This document shows, piece by piece, positions 19,113 through 27,363 of a stretch of 40,607 nt of DNA; position 1 is the stretch's first letter; every line of letters starts with the position of its first letter. Source of the stretch: a bacterium. Lineage in GTDB: Bacteria > Zhuqueibacterota > Zhuqueibacteria > Zhuqueibacterales > Zhuqueibacteraceae. The notes beneath the pieces were generated by a model that made no database searches, was not told the DNA's origin, and worked only from the letters and a program-made list of their open reading frames with translations. The position numbers were made by a program, and so were the translations under genes. Location of the stretch: the NCBI GenBank assembly GCA_023150945.1, contig JAKLJX010000038.1, positions 1 to 40,607 of the forward strand. Direction: 5' to 3'.

Positions 19113-19805
19113 ATGGCAACGACATCACCCCGGGTGGCCTACCGCCGCGTCTACGTCTGGCAACTGCCGGTGCGTTTCTATCACTGGCTCAATGCCCTGT
19201 GCGTCGCGGTGTTGATCGTCACCGGCTACCTGATCGGCAACCCGCTGGCCATTTCCTATTCCACCGAAGCCTACCAGCAGTATTGGTTCGGCACGGTGCG
19301 CTTCGTGCATTTCGTGGCGGCGTTCATTTTCTTTTTCAATTTCATGGTGCGCATCTACTGGGGCTTCGTCGGCAACGCCTACGCGCGCTGGGAGAATTTC
19401 ATCCCGTTCCGCAAGGCGCAATGGCGGGAGATCCTCGAAGTGCTGAAGGTGGATGTGCTGCAGGCGAAGATCAAGGGCATGATCTCCATCGGCCACAATG
19501 CGCTCGCCGGCTTCACCTACTTCCTGTCGTTTCTCGCGTTTCTGTTTCAATCGCTCACCGGGTTTGCGCTGTATTCCAGCATGAGCGACTCCTTCTTTCC
19601 GCGGCTGTTCGCGTGGATCGTGCCGTTGATGGGCGGCGACTTCGCGGTGAGGCAGTGGCATCACCTGTTCTTGTGGTTCTTCGTCGTCTTCACCATCGTG
19701 CACATGTACCTCGTGTTCTACCACGACTACATCGAAGGCCGCGGCACCACCTCGTCGATGGTGGGCGGATGGAAGTTTGAGCGGGAGGATGTGCTGAAGT
19801 CGTGA
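19113..19805 (+). CDS. hyaC: Ni/Fe-hydrogenase b-type cytochrome subunit
   Basis: 230 residues with four transmembrane helices. It opens with the family motif 'VYVWQLPVRFYHWLNA'. Candidate heme b ligands are His24, His66, His183/184 and His197. This subunit anchors the hydrogenase dimer and passes electrons from the small subunit to the quinone pool. AGGAGG lies just before ATG 19113, 10 bases after the large-subunit stop, so it belongs to the same operon. It is the standard partner of group 1 uptake hydrogenases and distinct from the two formate-dehydrogenase-gamma-like cytochromes b at 2227 and 4898. Confidence 0.95.
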   Translation: MATTSPRVAYRRVYVWQLPVRFYHWLNALCVAVLIVTGYLIGNPLAISYSTEAYQQYWFGTVRFVHFVAAFIFFFNFMVRIYWGFVGNAYARWENFIPFRKAQWREILEVLKVDVLQAKIKGMISIGHNALAGFTYFLSFLAFLFQSLTGFALYSSMSDSFFPRLFAWIVPLMGGDFAVRQWHHLFLWFFVVFTIVHMYLVFYHDYIEGRGTTSSMVGGWKFEREDVLKS

Positions 19806-19815
19806 GCGTCTTTTT

Positions 19816-20010
19816 TTGAACGCGGATGACGCGGATTTGGCGGATTGCCGCGGATTTTTAAGACCAGCGGATAGATGAACGCCAACGGATGTTTTTATCC
19901 GCTGGTCTTAATCTATCCGTTGGTGAAATCTTTTTGGCCGTTTTTCATTTTTATCAGTTTTTCAAGCTTTATCCGCGTAAATCCGTGTCATCAGCGTCAT
20001 CCGTGTTCAA
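19816..20010. repeat. Nested inverted-repeat element between hyaC and the maturation protease gene
   Basis: Outer arms of about 40 bp (19816-19856 and 19971-20010) are imperfect inverted copies rich in CGGATGACGCGGAT-like words. Inside lies a perfect 15-bp pair (TAAGACCAGCGGATA at 19859 and its inverse at 19896-19910) and a 9-bp pair (CCAACGGAT at 19882, ATCCGTTGG at 19915). The composition differs from the coding neighbours. It separates the structural genes from the protease gene and could fold to slow or end transcription. Confidence 0.75.
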
Positions 20011-20062
20011 GGCTTTTGCTTTTTTCTGTTTATCTTTTTTTCATTTTATCTTTTTTACCAAC

Positions 20063-20581
20063 ATGGCCGCGGACTCAAACATTCTCATCCTCGGCATCGG
20101 CAACGTGCTGATGGGCGATGAGGGCATCGGTGTGCACGTGGTACGCCATCTTCAAAACATGCCACTGCCGGAGGGGGTGGCATGTTTGGATGGCGGCACC
20201 GGCAGCTTCAACTTGCTCGAGCCGATGCAGCGCGCGCAGAGAGTGATTTTGATTGACGCCACGATCGACGGCGCGCCCGCTGGCACAATTCGCCGCCTCA
20301 CCCCGCGCTTCTCCAAAGATTATCCGCGCACGCTCACCGCCCACGACATCGGGTTGAAGGATTTGCTGGATGCGTTCTATCTGCTCGGCCATGTGCCGGA
20401 AATCATTTTGTATGCGATTTCGATAGCCGCGGTGCAGGAAGTGGGCACCGAGCTTTCGCCGGAGATCGCAGCGGTGGTGGAGGAGGTGGCTGGCAAAGTG
20501 ATCGAGGAAATGAATTCTCAGAGCGGAATGCCGTTGACACAGCCTGCGCGGGAGGAGCAAAGCGGGGCCGGTTTGAGGTGA
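20063..20581 (+). CDS. hyaD: Hydrogenase maturation endopeptidase (HyaD/HybD family)
   Basis: 172 residues. It starts with the family signature 'ILGIGNVLMGDEGIGVHV', containing the acidic nickel-sensing residue (Glu in DEGIG). A mid-protein Asp (DATIDG) and a His (LGHVPE) complete the nickel-binding set known from HybD. It removes the C-terminal peptide of the large subunit after nickel insertion. ATG 20063 is the family start; longer in-frame reading upstream runs through the inverted repeat. The last codons overlap a possible GTG start of the next gene. Confidence 0.93.
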   Translation: MAADSNILILGIGNVLMGDEGIGVHVVRHLQNMPLPEGVACLDGGTGSFNLLEPMQRAQRVILIDATIDGAPAGTIRRLTPRFSKDYPRTLTAHDIGLKDLLDAFYLLGHVPEIILYAISIAAVQEVGTELSPEIAAVVEEVAGKVIEEMNSQSGMPLTQPAREEQSGAGLR

Positions 20582-20598
20582 GCACGGAGTCCGGAACA

Positions 20599-21249
20599 AT
20601 GCGTTCAAAGTCCACATTGGCGCCATTGCTCTTTTGTCTTGCCGTGGCGCAGGCACAGCTCGTCACCGGCCAGGGCCTCAAGTTCGGCATGGTGTCCTCC
20701 AAGCTGCAGGCAGACCGGGACGCTGCTCCCTTGTTTTTGGACTTCCCGGTGTGGGAGGATTTGCATCGGCGCATGGGGCCGCAGATCGGTGTGTTCGTTG
20801 ATTTTTTCGCGATGCCCGCGCTCGGCCTCCAGGCGGAAGTCAGTTTCCTCGAAAAAGGAGCGGAACAGGAGATCGCAATCTCCACCATTGACCATCCGGA
20901 GGGCACGGGCGAGCGTTTCACCATCGATCTGTTTCAATACGATTTCCTGGCGTTCAGCGTGTTGGCGCAGCCCCGGCTGAAGCTCGGTGCGGTCACTCCC
21001 TACGCCGTGGCCGGGCCGTCACTGCATTGGCTCATCGCCGATCGCGACGGCTTGTTTGGAGACACGCAGAACTTGACGCCTGCCCTGGTTGCCGGCGTCG
21101 GTGTGGAACTACGGCAGGCATTGGCATTCCCCGTCCTTTTCGAAATACGCTACCATCCTGATTTGACCCGTTTCTATGAAAGCGGGCGGGCTAAATTCAA
21201 GTTTCAGCTCTGGCAGTTTCTGCTGGGCGTCAACCTGCGCAAACGATGA
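20599..21249 (+). CDS. Outer-membrane beta-barrel protein (PorT/OMP_b-brl-like)
   Basis: About 216 residues. A Sec signal peptide ends near VAQAQ. Alternating amphipathic strands follow ('GLKFGMVSSKLQ', 'QIGVFVDFFA', 'LGLQAEVSFLEKG', 'VTPYAVAGPSLHWL'), with a final strand 'QLWQFLLGVNLRKR'. This is the layout of small 8-10-stranded outer-membrane barrels common in Bacteroidetes-like bacteria. ATG 20599 has GGAG 9 bases upstream; a GTG at 20578 overlapping the protease stop is the alternative. Its link to the hydrogenase is only positional. Confidence 0.7.
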   Translation: MRSKSTLAPLLFCLAVAQAQLVTGQGLKFGMVSSKLQADRDAAPLFLDFPVWEDLHRRMGPQIGVFVDFFAMPALGLQAEVSFLEKGAEQEIAISTIDHPEGTGERFTIDLFQYDFLAFSVLAQPRLKLGAVTPYAVAGPSLHWLIADRDGLFGDTQNLTPALVAGVGVELRQALAFPVLFEIRYHPDLTRFYESGRAKFKFQLWQFLLGVNLRKR

Positions 21250-21326
21250 TTTTGGTCTGCGGCCGCGGTGCGTGATGCCCGGTCGCGTGCGAACGGTGCT
21301 TTACCTGTTACAAGCGAGAGGCGACA

Positions 21327-21728
21327 ATGTTCCTGACCTTGTTGGTGGTGACTTTCCTGATTGCCGGGGCAACTGCCACACTGGCGGCCTTCTTGTTCAA
21401 CCAGCCGGTCAAGAAGATTCTGACCCGCCTGGTCTCCGATGAGCTGGGGGCGACGTGGAAACGTTACCTGCTCTTCGCCATCTACGTCGTGGGCATTTCC
21501 GGCGGCGTCCGCGTGTGGGATTTGGAAAAGTACCTCACGCCGGGTGCGAAGGACGAAGCGCCATTGCTACTCACTTCGGATCGCTGGGTCCTGGAGATCT
21601 ACAAGACGGTGATTGGCACGCTGCAAAGTGTCGCCTGGATGCTGCTGGTGTTCTTTCTGTTTGCCTTGGTGGCGTATGTGGTCGTGCGAGGTTTTGAGCT
21701 GAGGCGCACGCAGGACAAATCAACCTGA
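21327..21728 (+). CDS. Small membrane protein, function unknown
   Basis: 133 residues with three predicted transmembrane helices: the N-terminal stretch, 'YLLFAIYVVGISGGV' and 'VAWMLLVFFLFALVAYVVV'. A charged middle segment with 'RVWDLEKYLTPG' and a basic C-terminus complete it. I do not recognise the family. A GCGAGAGG ribosome site precedes ATG 21327. It lies between the outer-membrane protein and the degenerate region before the iron-sulfur gene. Confidence 0.65.
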   Translation: MFLTLLVVTFLIAGATATLAAFLFNQPVKKILTRLVSDELGATWKRYLLFAIYVVGISGGVRVWDLEKYLTPGAKDEAPLLLTSDRWVLEIYKTVIGTLQSVAWMLLVFFLFALVAYVVVRGFELRRTQDKST

Positions 21729-21908
21729 GGCGCGGGTGAAATGCCGGTGCAGCCTGCGACGATCCGGCCTCGCCCGCGGCGTTTCCACTGATCGCGCTAA
21801 ACCGGGGCTGCAATTGTGCCGGTGGAGCGAGGGGCGGCGGCAGCGCTTGACAGACGATTCGAGACGCGGCAACTCAGTTGTATCGATTGTGCAGGAAGGA
21901 TTCGGTAT

Positions 21909-21977
21909 ATAGCTCACGACACTCTCAAATCTGGTTACTCCCGCACGGTCAGCTTACAGCGGTTTTCAATTGGGTGA
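21909..21977 (+). pseudogene. Remnant of the N-terminus of the iron-sulfur protein encoded at 22627
   Basis: Reading from ATA at 21909 gives 'IAHDTLKSGYSRTVSLQRFSIG' split over a stop after 22 codons. The intact gene at 22627 begins MAHHTLKSGYSRLVDRLNRF, so 10 of the first 12 residues match and the later ones align with one codon missing. AGGAAGGA lies 8 bases upstream, so this copy keeps a ribosome site but has lost its ATG. It looks like the left part of a duplication that flanks the inserted - strand gene pair. Confidence 0.65.
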
Positions 21978-22004
21978 GCAGGTTTGTCGTCCCCGCCACT
22001 GGTG

Positions 22005-22068
22005 GGCGGCTGTCAAAGCCAATGAATCCGCGGTTGCCACAGTGCCTCACAAGGGGGCAAGACTACGA
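22005..22068. repeat. 64-bp segment repeated at 32025-32088 (about 75% identical)
   Basis: An ungapped comparison of the two 64-base segments gives 48 matches, including the shared words GGTCAAAG/TGTCAAAG and CACAGTGCC. Mismatches are not concentrated at one codon position, so this is probably not conserved coding sequence. It suggests fragments of an old non-coding or mobile element at both sites. Confidence 0.5.
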
Positions 22069-22093
22069 TTCCTTCGCAAGCACTTGGAAAACG

Positions 22094-22291
22094 CTACAAG
22101 AGCGCGTGGATGACTTCCTGAATCAGGAAGGGCAAATTGGGTTGCGCTAAGGAAAGATGCGGGGCCGGGAGGCGGTGGTGTTTGATATCCGGCGGAACGT
22201 GCTTGTGATGGGGATGGGTGCTGGCCATTTCGGGAATATGGGGGTGGGGTAGAGGGCCGTACTTTTGATGGTTTGCAAGAGACGCGATCAT
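22094..22291 (-). CDS. Short His-rich protein, possible truncated TumE/DUF6516-like toxin
   Basis: 65 residues on the minus strand. The middle '[20 protein letters not shown]' and the end '[10 protein letters not shown]' resemble the C-terminal half of DUF6516/TumE-type toxins, which carry an HPHHKH-like box and end with a hydrophobic helix. The usual N-terminal ~40-50 residues are absent, so the protein is probably truncated. Its ATG overlaps the stop of the upstream - strand ORF (ATGA), as in coupled toxin-antitoxin pairs. The assignment is by eye and needs a profile search. Confidence 0.5.
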   Translation of the reverse strand: MIASLANHQKYGPLPHPHIPEMASTHPHHKHVPPDIKHHRLPAPHLSLAQPNLPFLIQEVIHALL

Positions 22292-22560
22292 TTGAATTCC
22301 CCGACTGCCACGGGCTCGTTTAGCGGAAGATTGGCGAGTGCCTCGGCCAAGTGATTCCGAAAAAAATCTTCGCGGCGCAATTTGGTCTCATAGAATGCCG
22401 CCCACTCCTGAAAGTCTTCGGTGCACTCGAGCTTTCCGGTTTAGTAGAGGTGATAGAAGTATGGGCTGAGCAATTTGTATTTTTTCTCGAATTGCAAAAG
22501 CTGCGGCGCAATCGCCTGCAAATCCTCGATAATGTCATCAAGGGTCAAAGGCTCGGCCAT
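22288..22560 (-). pseudogene. Small putative antitoxin-like gene broken by an in-frame stop
   Basis: Read on the minus strand from ATG at 22560, the frame encodes 39 residues (start MAEPLTLDDIIEDLQAIAPQ, ending SPYFYHLY), then TAA at 22441-22443. It continues open for 50 residues ([20 protein letters not shown] and on) to TGA at 22288. The two halves read as one coherent small acidic helical protein of about 90 residues, similar in style to partners of TumE-like toxins. The stop is either a real inactivating mutation or a sequencing error. Confidence 0.6.
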
Positions 22561-22626
22561 GACAATTTTTTCCGCGTAGGTTCGGTCGCAATATATGAGA
22601 ACTTGAATTGGGAAATCAACTTGCGT

Positions 22627-23907
22627 ATGGCCCACCACACGCTAAAATCCGGCTATTCCCGATTAGTCGATCGCCTGAATCGTTTCCCCCAAGGCGCGCC
22701 GCCGTCGGAATTGCTGTTCAAAATTCTCAAAATGCTGTTCAGCGAGAAAGAAGCGGAATTGGTGGCGAACTTACCCATCAAGCCCTTCACCGCAGAAAAG
22801 GCGAGCGGCATTTGGAAAATGGATTTGGCCGGCGCGCAAAAGGTGCTGGACACGTTGGCGGGACGCGGCATTCTGGTGGACGTCGACCACAACGGCACCA
22901 GCGAGTACACCCTGCCGCCGCCGATGGCGGGTTTCTTCGAGTTTTCGCTCATGCGGGTGCGCGCGGACATTGATCAAAAAGTCCTGAGCGAACTTTTTTA
23001 CCAATACCTCAACGTCGAAGAAGACTTCATTCGCGAACTCTTCACCCAGGGCGAAACTCAGCTCGGCCGCACGTTCGTGCACGAGCCGGCGCTGTCGGTC
23101 GAGAACGCTCTGCAGGTTTTGGATTACGAACGCGCTTCCGAAGTCATCAACACCGCGTCACACATGGCCGTCGGGGTCTGCTACTGCCGCCATAAAATGC
23201 ACCATCTCGACCGCGCTTGCAACGCGCCGCTGGACATCTGCATGACGTTCAACAACACCGCGGCCTCTCTCATCAAGCATGGCATTGCCCGGCAGGTCGA
23301 CAAACAAGAAGGCCTGGATCTCTTGCAGCAGGCCTATGCCAGCAATCTCGTGCAGTTCGGCGAAAATGTACAGCGGCACGTGAATTTCATCTGCAATTGC
23401 TGCGGCTGTTGCTGCGAAGCCATGATCGCAGCGCGGCGCTTCGCGATTTTGAATCCGGTGCACACCACGAACTTCCTCCCGGAAGTCAAGCGGGAAACCT
23501 GCAACGGTTGCGGCAAATGCGTCAATGTTTGTCCGGTCGAGGCCATGACCCTGGTCTCGGCCAATGATCCGCGCCATCCCAAAATGAAAGTGGCCCGCTT
23601 GTCGGAAGACCTATGTCTGGGCTGCGGACTTTGTGTGCGCGCCTGCCCCAAAGACAGCGTGACGTTGAAAAGCCGGCCGGAAAAAGTGATCACGCCGGTG
23701 AACGGCGCGCATCGCGTGGTGATGATGGCCATCGAGCGCGGCAAGCTGCAGCATTTGATTTTCGACAATCAAGTGCTGTGGAACCATCGCGCGCTGGCGG
23801 CGGTGCTCGGGGTCATTTTGAAGCTGCCGCCCATCAAACAAGCGATGGCCAGCCGCCAGGTGAAATCACGATATCTCGAAGCCCTGCTCGCCAAATGGCG
23901 CCACTGA
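22627..23907 (+). CDS. Multi-cluster iron-sulfur (ferredoxin-type) protein at the hyp locus
   Basis: 426 residues. The N-terminal ~105 residues look like a winged-helix segment ('IWKMDLAGAQKVLDTLAGRG'). The centre has a cysteine set GVCYC-x10-C-x6-C (residues 185-205) and an unusual CNCCGCCC run (256-263). Two classical [4Fe-4S] motifs follow: CNGCGKCVNVCP (292-303) and CLGCGLCVRACP (330-341). The protein is probably cytoplasmic, with no signal. It precedes hypA by 43 bases, so it may deliver electrons during hydrogenase maturation or act as a redox sensor. ATG 22627 is set by the remnant copy at 21909 and lacks a good ribosome site. Confidence 0.8.
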   Translation: MAHHTLKSGYSRLVDRLNRFPQGAPPSELLFKILKMLFSEKEAELVANLPIKPFTAEKASGIWKMDLAGAQKVLDTLAGRGILVDVDHNGTSEYTLPPPMAGFFEFSLMRVRADIDQKVLSELFYQYLNVEEDFIRELFTQGETQLGRTFVHEPALSVENALQVLDYERASEVINTASHMAVGVCYCRHKMHHLDRACNAPLDICMTFNNTAASLIKHGIARQVDKQEGLDLLQQAYASNLVQFGENVQRHVNFICNCCGCCCEAMIAARRFAILNPVHTTNFLPEVKRETCNGCGKCVNVCPVEAMTLVSANDPRHPKMKVARLSEDLCLGCGLCVRACPKDSVTLKSRPEKVITPVNGAHRVVMMAIERGKLQHLIFDNQVLWNHRALAAVLGVILKLPPIKQAMASRQVKSRYLEALLAKWRH

Positions 23908-23950
23908 TCCGGCACGCGCAGGGCAAAACCTTCATGGTCGAGGAACCTTC

Positions 23951-24295
23951 ATGCACGAACTTTCGATTGCCACCTCCATCGTTGAAACCGTTTTGCAAGA
24001 GATGCAACGCCGGCAACTGCCGGCCGTGGAAACCATCGCGGTGCGCGTGGGCGCGCTGAGCGGCGTGGTGCCGGAAGCGCTGGAATTCAGCTTCAGCGCC
24101 ATCATCAACGGCACGCCGCTGGCCGGCACCCGCCTTGCAATCGAGCAGGTGCCGCTGCAGGGCAAATGCCGTAACTGCGGCTTGGATTTTTCAGTTGTGG
24201 AGTTTATCTTCGCCTGTCCCCATTGCCGCTCGGGGCAAATCGAAATCACCAAAGGGGAGGAGTTGGAGATTGCGTATTTGGAAGTGAGTTCGTAG
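23951..24295 (+). CDS. hypA: Hydrogenase maturation nickel metallochaperone HypA
   Basis: 114 residues. It begins MHELSI, where the N-terminal His2 and nearby Glu bind nickel. The zinc site is Cys73-x2-Cys76 and Cys89-x2-Cys92 (CRNCG, CPHC). Length and layout are standard. It works with HypB to insert nickel into the hydrogenase large subunit. It is the first of six hyp genes in order A-B-F-C-D-E. Confidence 0.96.
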   Translation: MHELSIATSIVETVLQEMQRRQLPAVETIAVRVGALSGVVPEALEFSFSAIINGTPLAGTRLAIEQVPLQGKCRNCGLDFSVVEFIFACPHCRSGQIEITKGEELEIAYLEVSS

Positions 24296-24368
24296 TTGCG
24301 CCTTCAGGCATTCTTGCATCATGAACGCTTTGGCCCGGCAGGGACGACTACGAACCGGTTTCAATTCA

Positions 24369-25070
24369 ATGGACAAGATCATGACTGAAAAAATCGCTGT
24401 TGAGAGAAAAGTCCTTTCTGAAAACGACAAGCTTGCCGCTGAAATCCGCAGCCAGTTGATGCAGCGCGGCGTGGTGGCGCTCAACTTCGTCAGCTCGCCC
24501 GGCTCCGGCAAGACCAGCCTGCTGGAGAAAACGCTGGCGGCATTGAATCACGAGCTGCGCCTGGGTTTGATTGCCGGTGACGTGCAAACCGAGAACGATG
24601 CCGACCGCCTGAAACGCGCCGGCGGCAAACTGGTGCAGCCCATCGTCACCGGCGGCTTGTGCCATCTCGATGCCAAAATGATCACGCGCGTGCTGCCGGA
24701 GTTCGATCTCGCGCAACTCGATTTGCTGTTCATCGAGAATGTCGGCAATCTCGTGTGTCCGTCCAGCTATGATCTCGGCGAAGACATGAAAGTGGTGGTG
24801 CTCAGCACCACCGAAGGCGACGACAAGCCGCTGAAGTATCCCGGCATGTTCCGCCGCGCCAAAGTGATGGTGATCAACAAAATCGACCTGCTCGGCACTT
24901 CCGATTTCGACCTCGCCCGCGTCAAAGAAAATGCCCGCCGCATCAATGCCGATCTCAAGGTCTTTGAAGTCTCCTGCCGCACCGGCGCCGGCTTGCCCGC
25001 CTGGTTCGATTGGCTGCGCGGGCTGGTGCACGCGCCGGCGCGCGACCTGCCGCTGACCACGGGAGCATAG
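24369..25070 (+). CDS. hypB: Hydrogenase nickel incorporation GTPase HypB
   Basis: About 233 residues. The P-loop is SSPGSGKT (near residues 43-50). The G-domain carries ENVGNLVCP, with the metal-binding Cys of the G-domain site, and NKID for guanine recognition. The N-terminal Cys-rich nickel site and the His-rich stretch seen in some HypB are absent, so nickel storage is unlikely. Start choice is uncertain: ATG 24369 or 24381, neither with a clear ribosome site. It hydrolyses GTP to drive nickel delivery with HypA. Its stop is followed directly by hypF. Confidence 0.95.
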   Translation: MDKIMTEKIAVERKVLSENDKLAAEIRSQLMQRGVVALNFVSSPGSGKTSLLEKTLAALNHELRLGLIAGDVQTENDADRLKRAGGKLVQPIVTGGLCHLDAKMITRVLPEFDLAQLDLLFIENVGNLVCPSSYDLGEDMKVVVLSTTEGDDKPLKYPGMFRRAKVMVINKIDLLGTSDFDLARVKENARRINADLKVFEVSCRTGAGLPAWFDWLRGLVHAPARDLPLTTGA

Positions 25071-25071
25071 T

Positions 25072-27348
25072 TTGCTGCGCCGCGAACGCATTCACATTTC
25101 CGGCATCGTGCAGGGTGTCGGCTTCCGCCCCTTCGTCTACCGCCTGGCGCAGCAGTGCGGCTTGGCCGGATTTGTCCGCAACAACACCGAAGGCGTGCTC
25201 ATTGAGGTGGAAGGCAACGCCGCGGGGTTGCAGGCATTTCGCCATCGCCTCGCGACCGAAGCGCCGCCACGCGCGCACCTGGTGCAGCTCACGCTGGAGG
25301 AAATTCCGCCTGCCGGAGAATCGGAATTCGCCATCGTGGCCAGCGAGCGCGACCGGCCGGCGCAGGCTTTCATCTCACCGGACCTCTGTCTGTGCGCCGA
25401 CTGCCGCGCGGAATTGTTCGATCCTGCCAACCGGCGTTTTCACTATCCCTTCATCAATTGCACGAACTGCGGTCCGCGTTACACCATCGTTCGCCGCATT
25501 CCCTACGACCGGCGCAACACTTCGATGAGTGTGTTTCCGCTGTGCGCGGCCTGTGCGGCAGAATACCATGATCCTGCCGACCGCCGGTTTCATGCCCAGC
25601 CCAATGCTTGTCCGGTGTGCGGGCCGCGCTTGTGGCTGTGCGATCGCAACGGCACGCAGCTCGCTGAAGCTGAGGCCGTCGAGCAAGCCATTGCCCAATT
25701 GCAGCAGGGCGCCATCGTTGCCGTCCGGGGATTGGGCGGCTTTCATCTCGCGGTGGATGCCCGCAACCAGGCCGCGGTGCGCACGCTGCGCCAACGCAAG
25801 GGCCGCGCGGAAAAGCCGTTTGCGATGATGGCGCGCAATCTCGCTGCCATCGAAAACTTCTGTCACGTCTCGCCGGCGGAACAGGCGCTGCTGCAGCAGC
25901 CGGCCCGGCCGATTGTCTTGCTGCCGCGCCGCGCTCCCGATCAACTTGCGGCCGCCGTGGCGCCCAATCAAAAATACTTCGGCTTCATGCTGCCTTACAC
26001 GCCGCTGCACGAGCTGCTGCTGCAGGATCATTTTGACGCGCTGGTGATGACCAGCGGCAATTTCAGCGAAGAGCCGATCGCCATCGGCAATCAAGAAGCG
26101 CTCGCGCGTTTGGCGGCGCTGGCGGATTTCTTTCTGCTGCACGATCGCGAGATTCTACAGCGCTGCGACGATTCCATCGTGCGCCTGGCAGCCGGCCGGC
26201 CGCGGCTCATCCGCCGGTCGCGCGGCTATGTGCCCGAGCCGGTGTTCATTCCACGCCCCACGCCGCGGCGCGTGCTGGCGTGCGGCGGAGAATTGAAGAA
26301 CACCATTGCGCTCTCGCGCGGCAATGCCGTTTTTCTCAGCCAGCACATCGGCGATTTGGACAATCCCGCCGCGTTTTCATTTTTCGAAAACAGCATTGCG
26401 CATCTCCAGGACATACTCGAAATCGTTCCGGAGCTGATCGCGTATGATTTGCATCCGGAATACCTTTCCACCAAATGGGCGTTGCAGCAGGAGGGCTTGC
26501 CGCGCGTGGGGGTGCAGCATCATCATGCGCATCTCGCGGCCGTGATGGCCGACAACGGCGTGGCGGAACCGACGATAGGCTTGATTCTGGACGGCACCGG
26601 TTACGGCAGCGACGGCACGATCTGGGGCGGGGAAGTGCTGCTCGGCACCGCGGCTTCATTCGAACGCTTTGCCTATTTGCAGCCGGTTGCCATGCCGGGC
26701 GGCGCCGCGGCGATTCATCAGCCCTGGCGCATGGCGTTGAGCTATCTGGCGGCGACTTTCGGCAGCAATCTCGGGCCGTTGTCGTTGCCCTTTTTGCAGC
26801 AGCTCCGCAGTGCAGCCGTGGAAGTGGTGCTGCAGATGATCGACAAGAAAATCAACGCGCCGCTCACCTCCAGTTGCGGCCGCTTGTTCGACGGCGTGGC
26901 CGCGCTGCTCGGGCTGCACCAGGAAGTGAGCTATGAAGCGCAAGCGGCGATGGCATTGGAAATGCTGGCCGACGAAGCGGAGCCGGAGTTTTATCCCGAA
27001 GCGGTCCGCTCCGCCGGCGCCGGTGCGATTCCCATCACGCCGCTGATCCACGCGGTGGTGGAGGATTTGCAAAACGGCGTGGCGCGTGAAAAAATCGCAG
27101 CACGCTTTCATCACACGCTGATCGAAATCTTCATCACGGCCGCCGGCGCGGCGCGCGCGGCCACCGCCATCAACCGCGTGGGACTGAGCGGCGGCGTGTA
27201 TCAAAACGCGTTTTTCTTTCACCGTATGCTGGAACGACTGCAAGCGGAGGGTTTCGAAGTTTTGACCCATCAGCAAGTGCCCACGAATGACGGCGGCCTG
27301 GCGCTCGGCCAGATTGTGATTGCCGGCGCGGTTGCCCATCAAAGTTGA
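25072..27348 (+). CDS. hypF: Carbamoyltransferase HypF (cyanide ligand synthesis)
   Basis: 758 residues in the usual four-part order. An N-terminal acylphosphatase domain (HISGIVQGVGFRPFVYRLA) comes first, then two zinc-finger repeats (CADC..CTNC and CAAC..CPVC, roughly residues 105-185). A YrdC-like adenylation domain follows, then a Kae1-like domain with the metal motif QHHHAH near residue 482. It makes carbamoyl-adenylate and transfers the carbamoyl group to the HypE C-terminal cysteine, the first step to the Fe-CN ligands. The start is TTG at 25072, one base after the hypB stop, supported by GGGAG 6 bases upstream. Confidence 0.96.
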   Translation: MLRRERIHISGIVQGVGFRPFVYRLAQQCGLAGFVRNNTEGVLIEVEGNAAGLQAFRHRLATEAPPRAHLVQLTLEEIPPAGESEFAIVASERDRPAQAFISPDLCLCADCRAELFDPANRRFHYPFINCTNCGPRYTIVRRIPYDRRNTSMSVFPLCAACAAEYHDPADRRFHAQPNACPVCGPRLWLCDRNGTQLAEAEAVEQAIAQLQQGAIVAVRGLGGFHLAVDARNQAAVRTLRQRKGRAEKPFAMMARNLAAIENFCHVSPAEQALLQQPARPIVLLPRRAPDQLAAAVAPNQKYFGFMLPYTPLHELLLQDHFDALVMTSGNFSEEPIAIGNQEALARLAALADFFLLHDREILQRCDDSIVRLAAGRPRLIRRSRGYVPEPVFIPRPTPRRVLACGGELKNTIALSRGNAVFLSQHIGDLDNPAAFSFFENSIAHLQDILEIVPELIAYDLHPEYLSTKWALQQEGLPRVGVQHHHAHLAAVMADNGVAEPTIGLILDGTGYGSDGTIWGGEVLLGTAASFERFAYLQPVAMPGGAAAIHQPWRMALSYLAATFGSNLGPLSLPFLQQLRSAAVEVVLQMIDKKINAPLTSSCGRLFDGVAALLGLHQEVSYEAQAAMALEMLADEAEPEFYPEAVRSAGAGAIPITPLIHAVVEDLQNGVAREKIAARFHHTLIEIFITAAGAARAATAINRVGLSGGVYQNAFFFHRMLERLQAEGFEVLTHQQVPTNDGGLALGQIVIAGAVAHQS

Positions 27349-27363
27349 ACAGGAGAACGAATC

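Noticed and set aside
21848-21853. A perfect -35 TTGACA box before the remnant of the iron-sulfur gene
   Set aside because: No -10 box at suitable distance could be found, so I did not call a promoter.
21878-22150. A 90-codon + strand ORF before the iron-sulfur gene
   Set aside because: It overlaps the remnant of the iron-sulfur gene in a different frame, has no recognisable domain and no good ribosome site.
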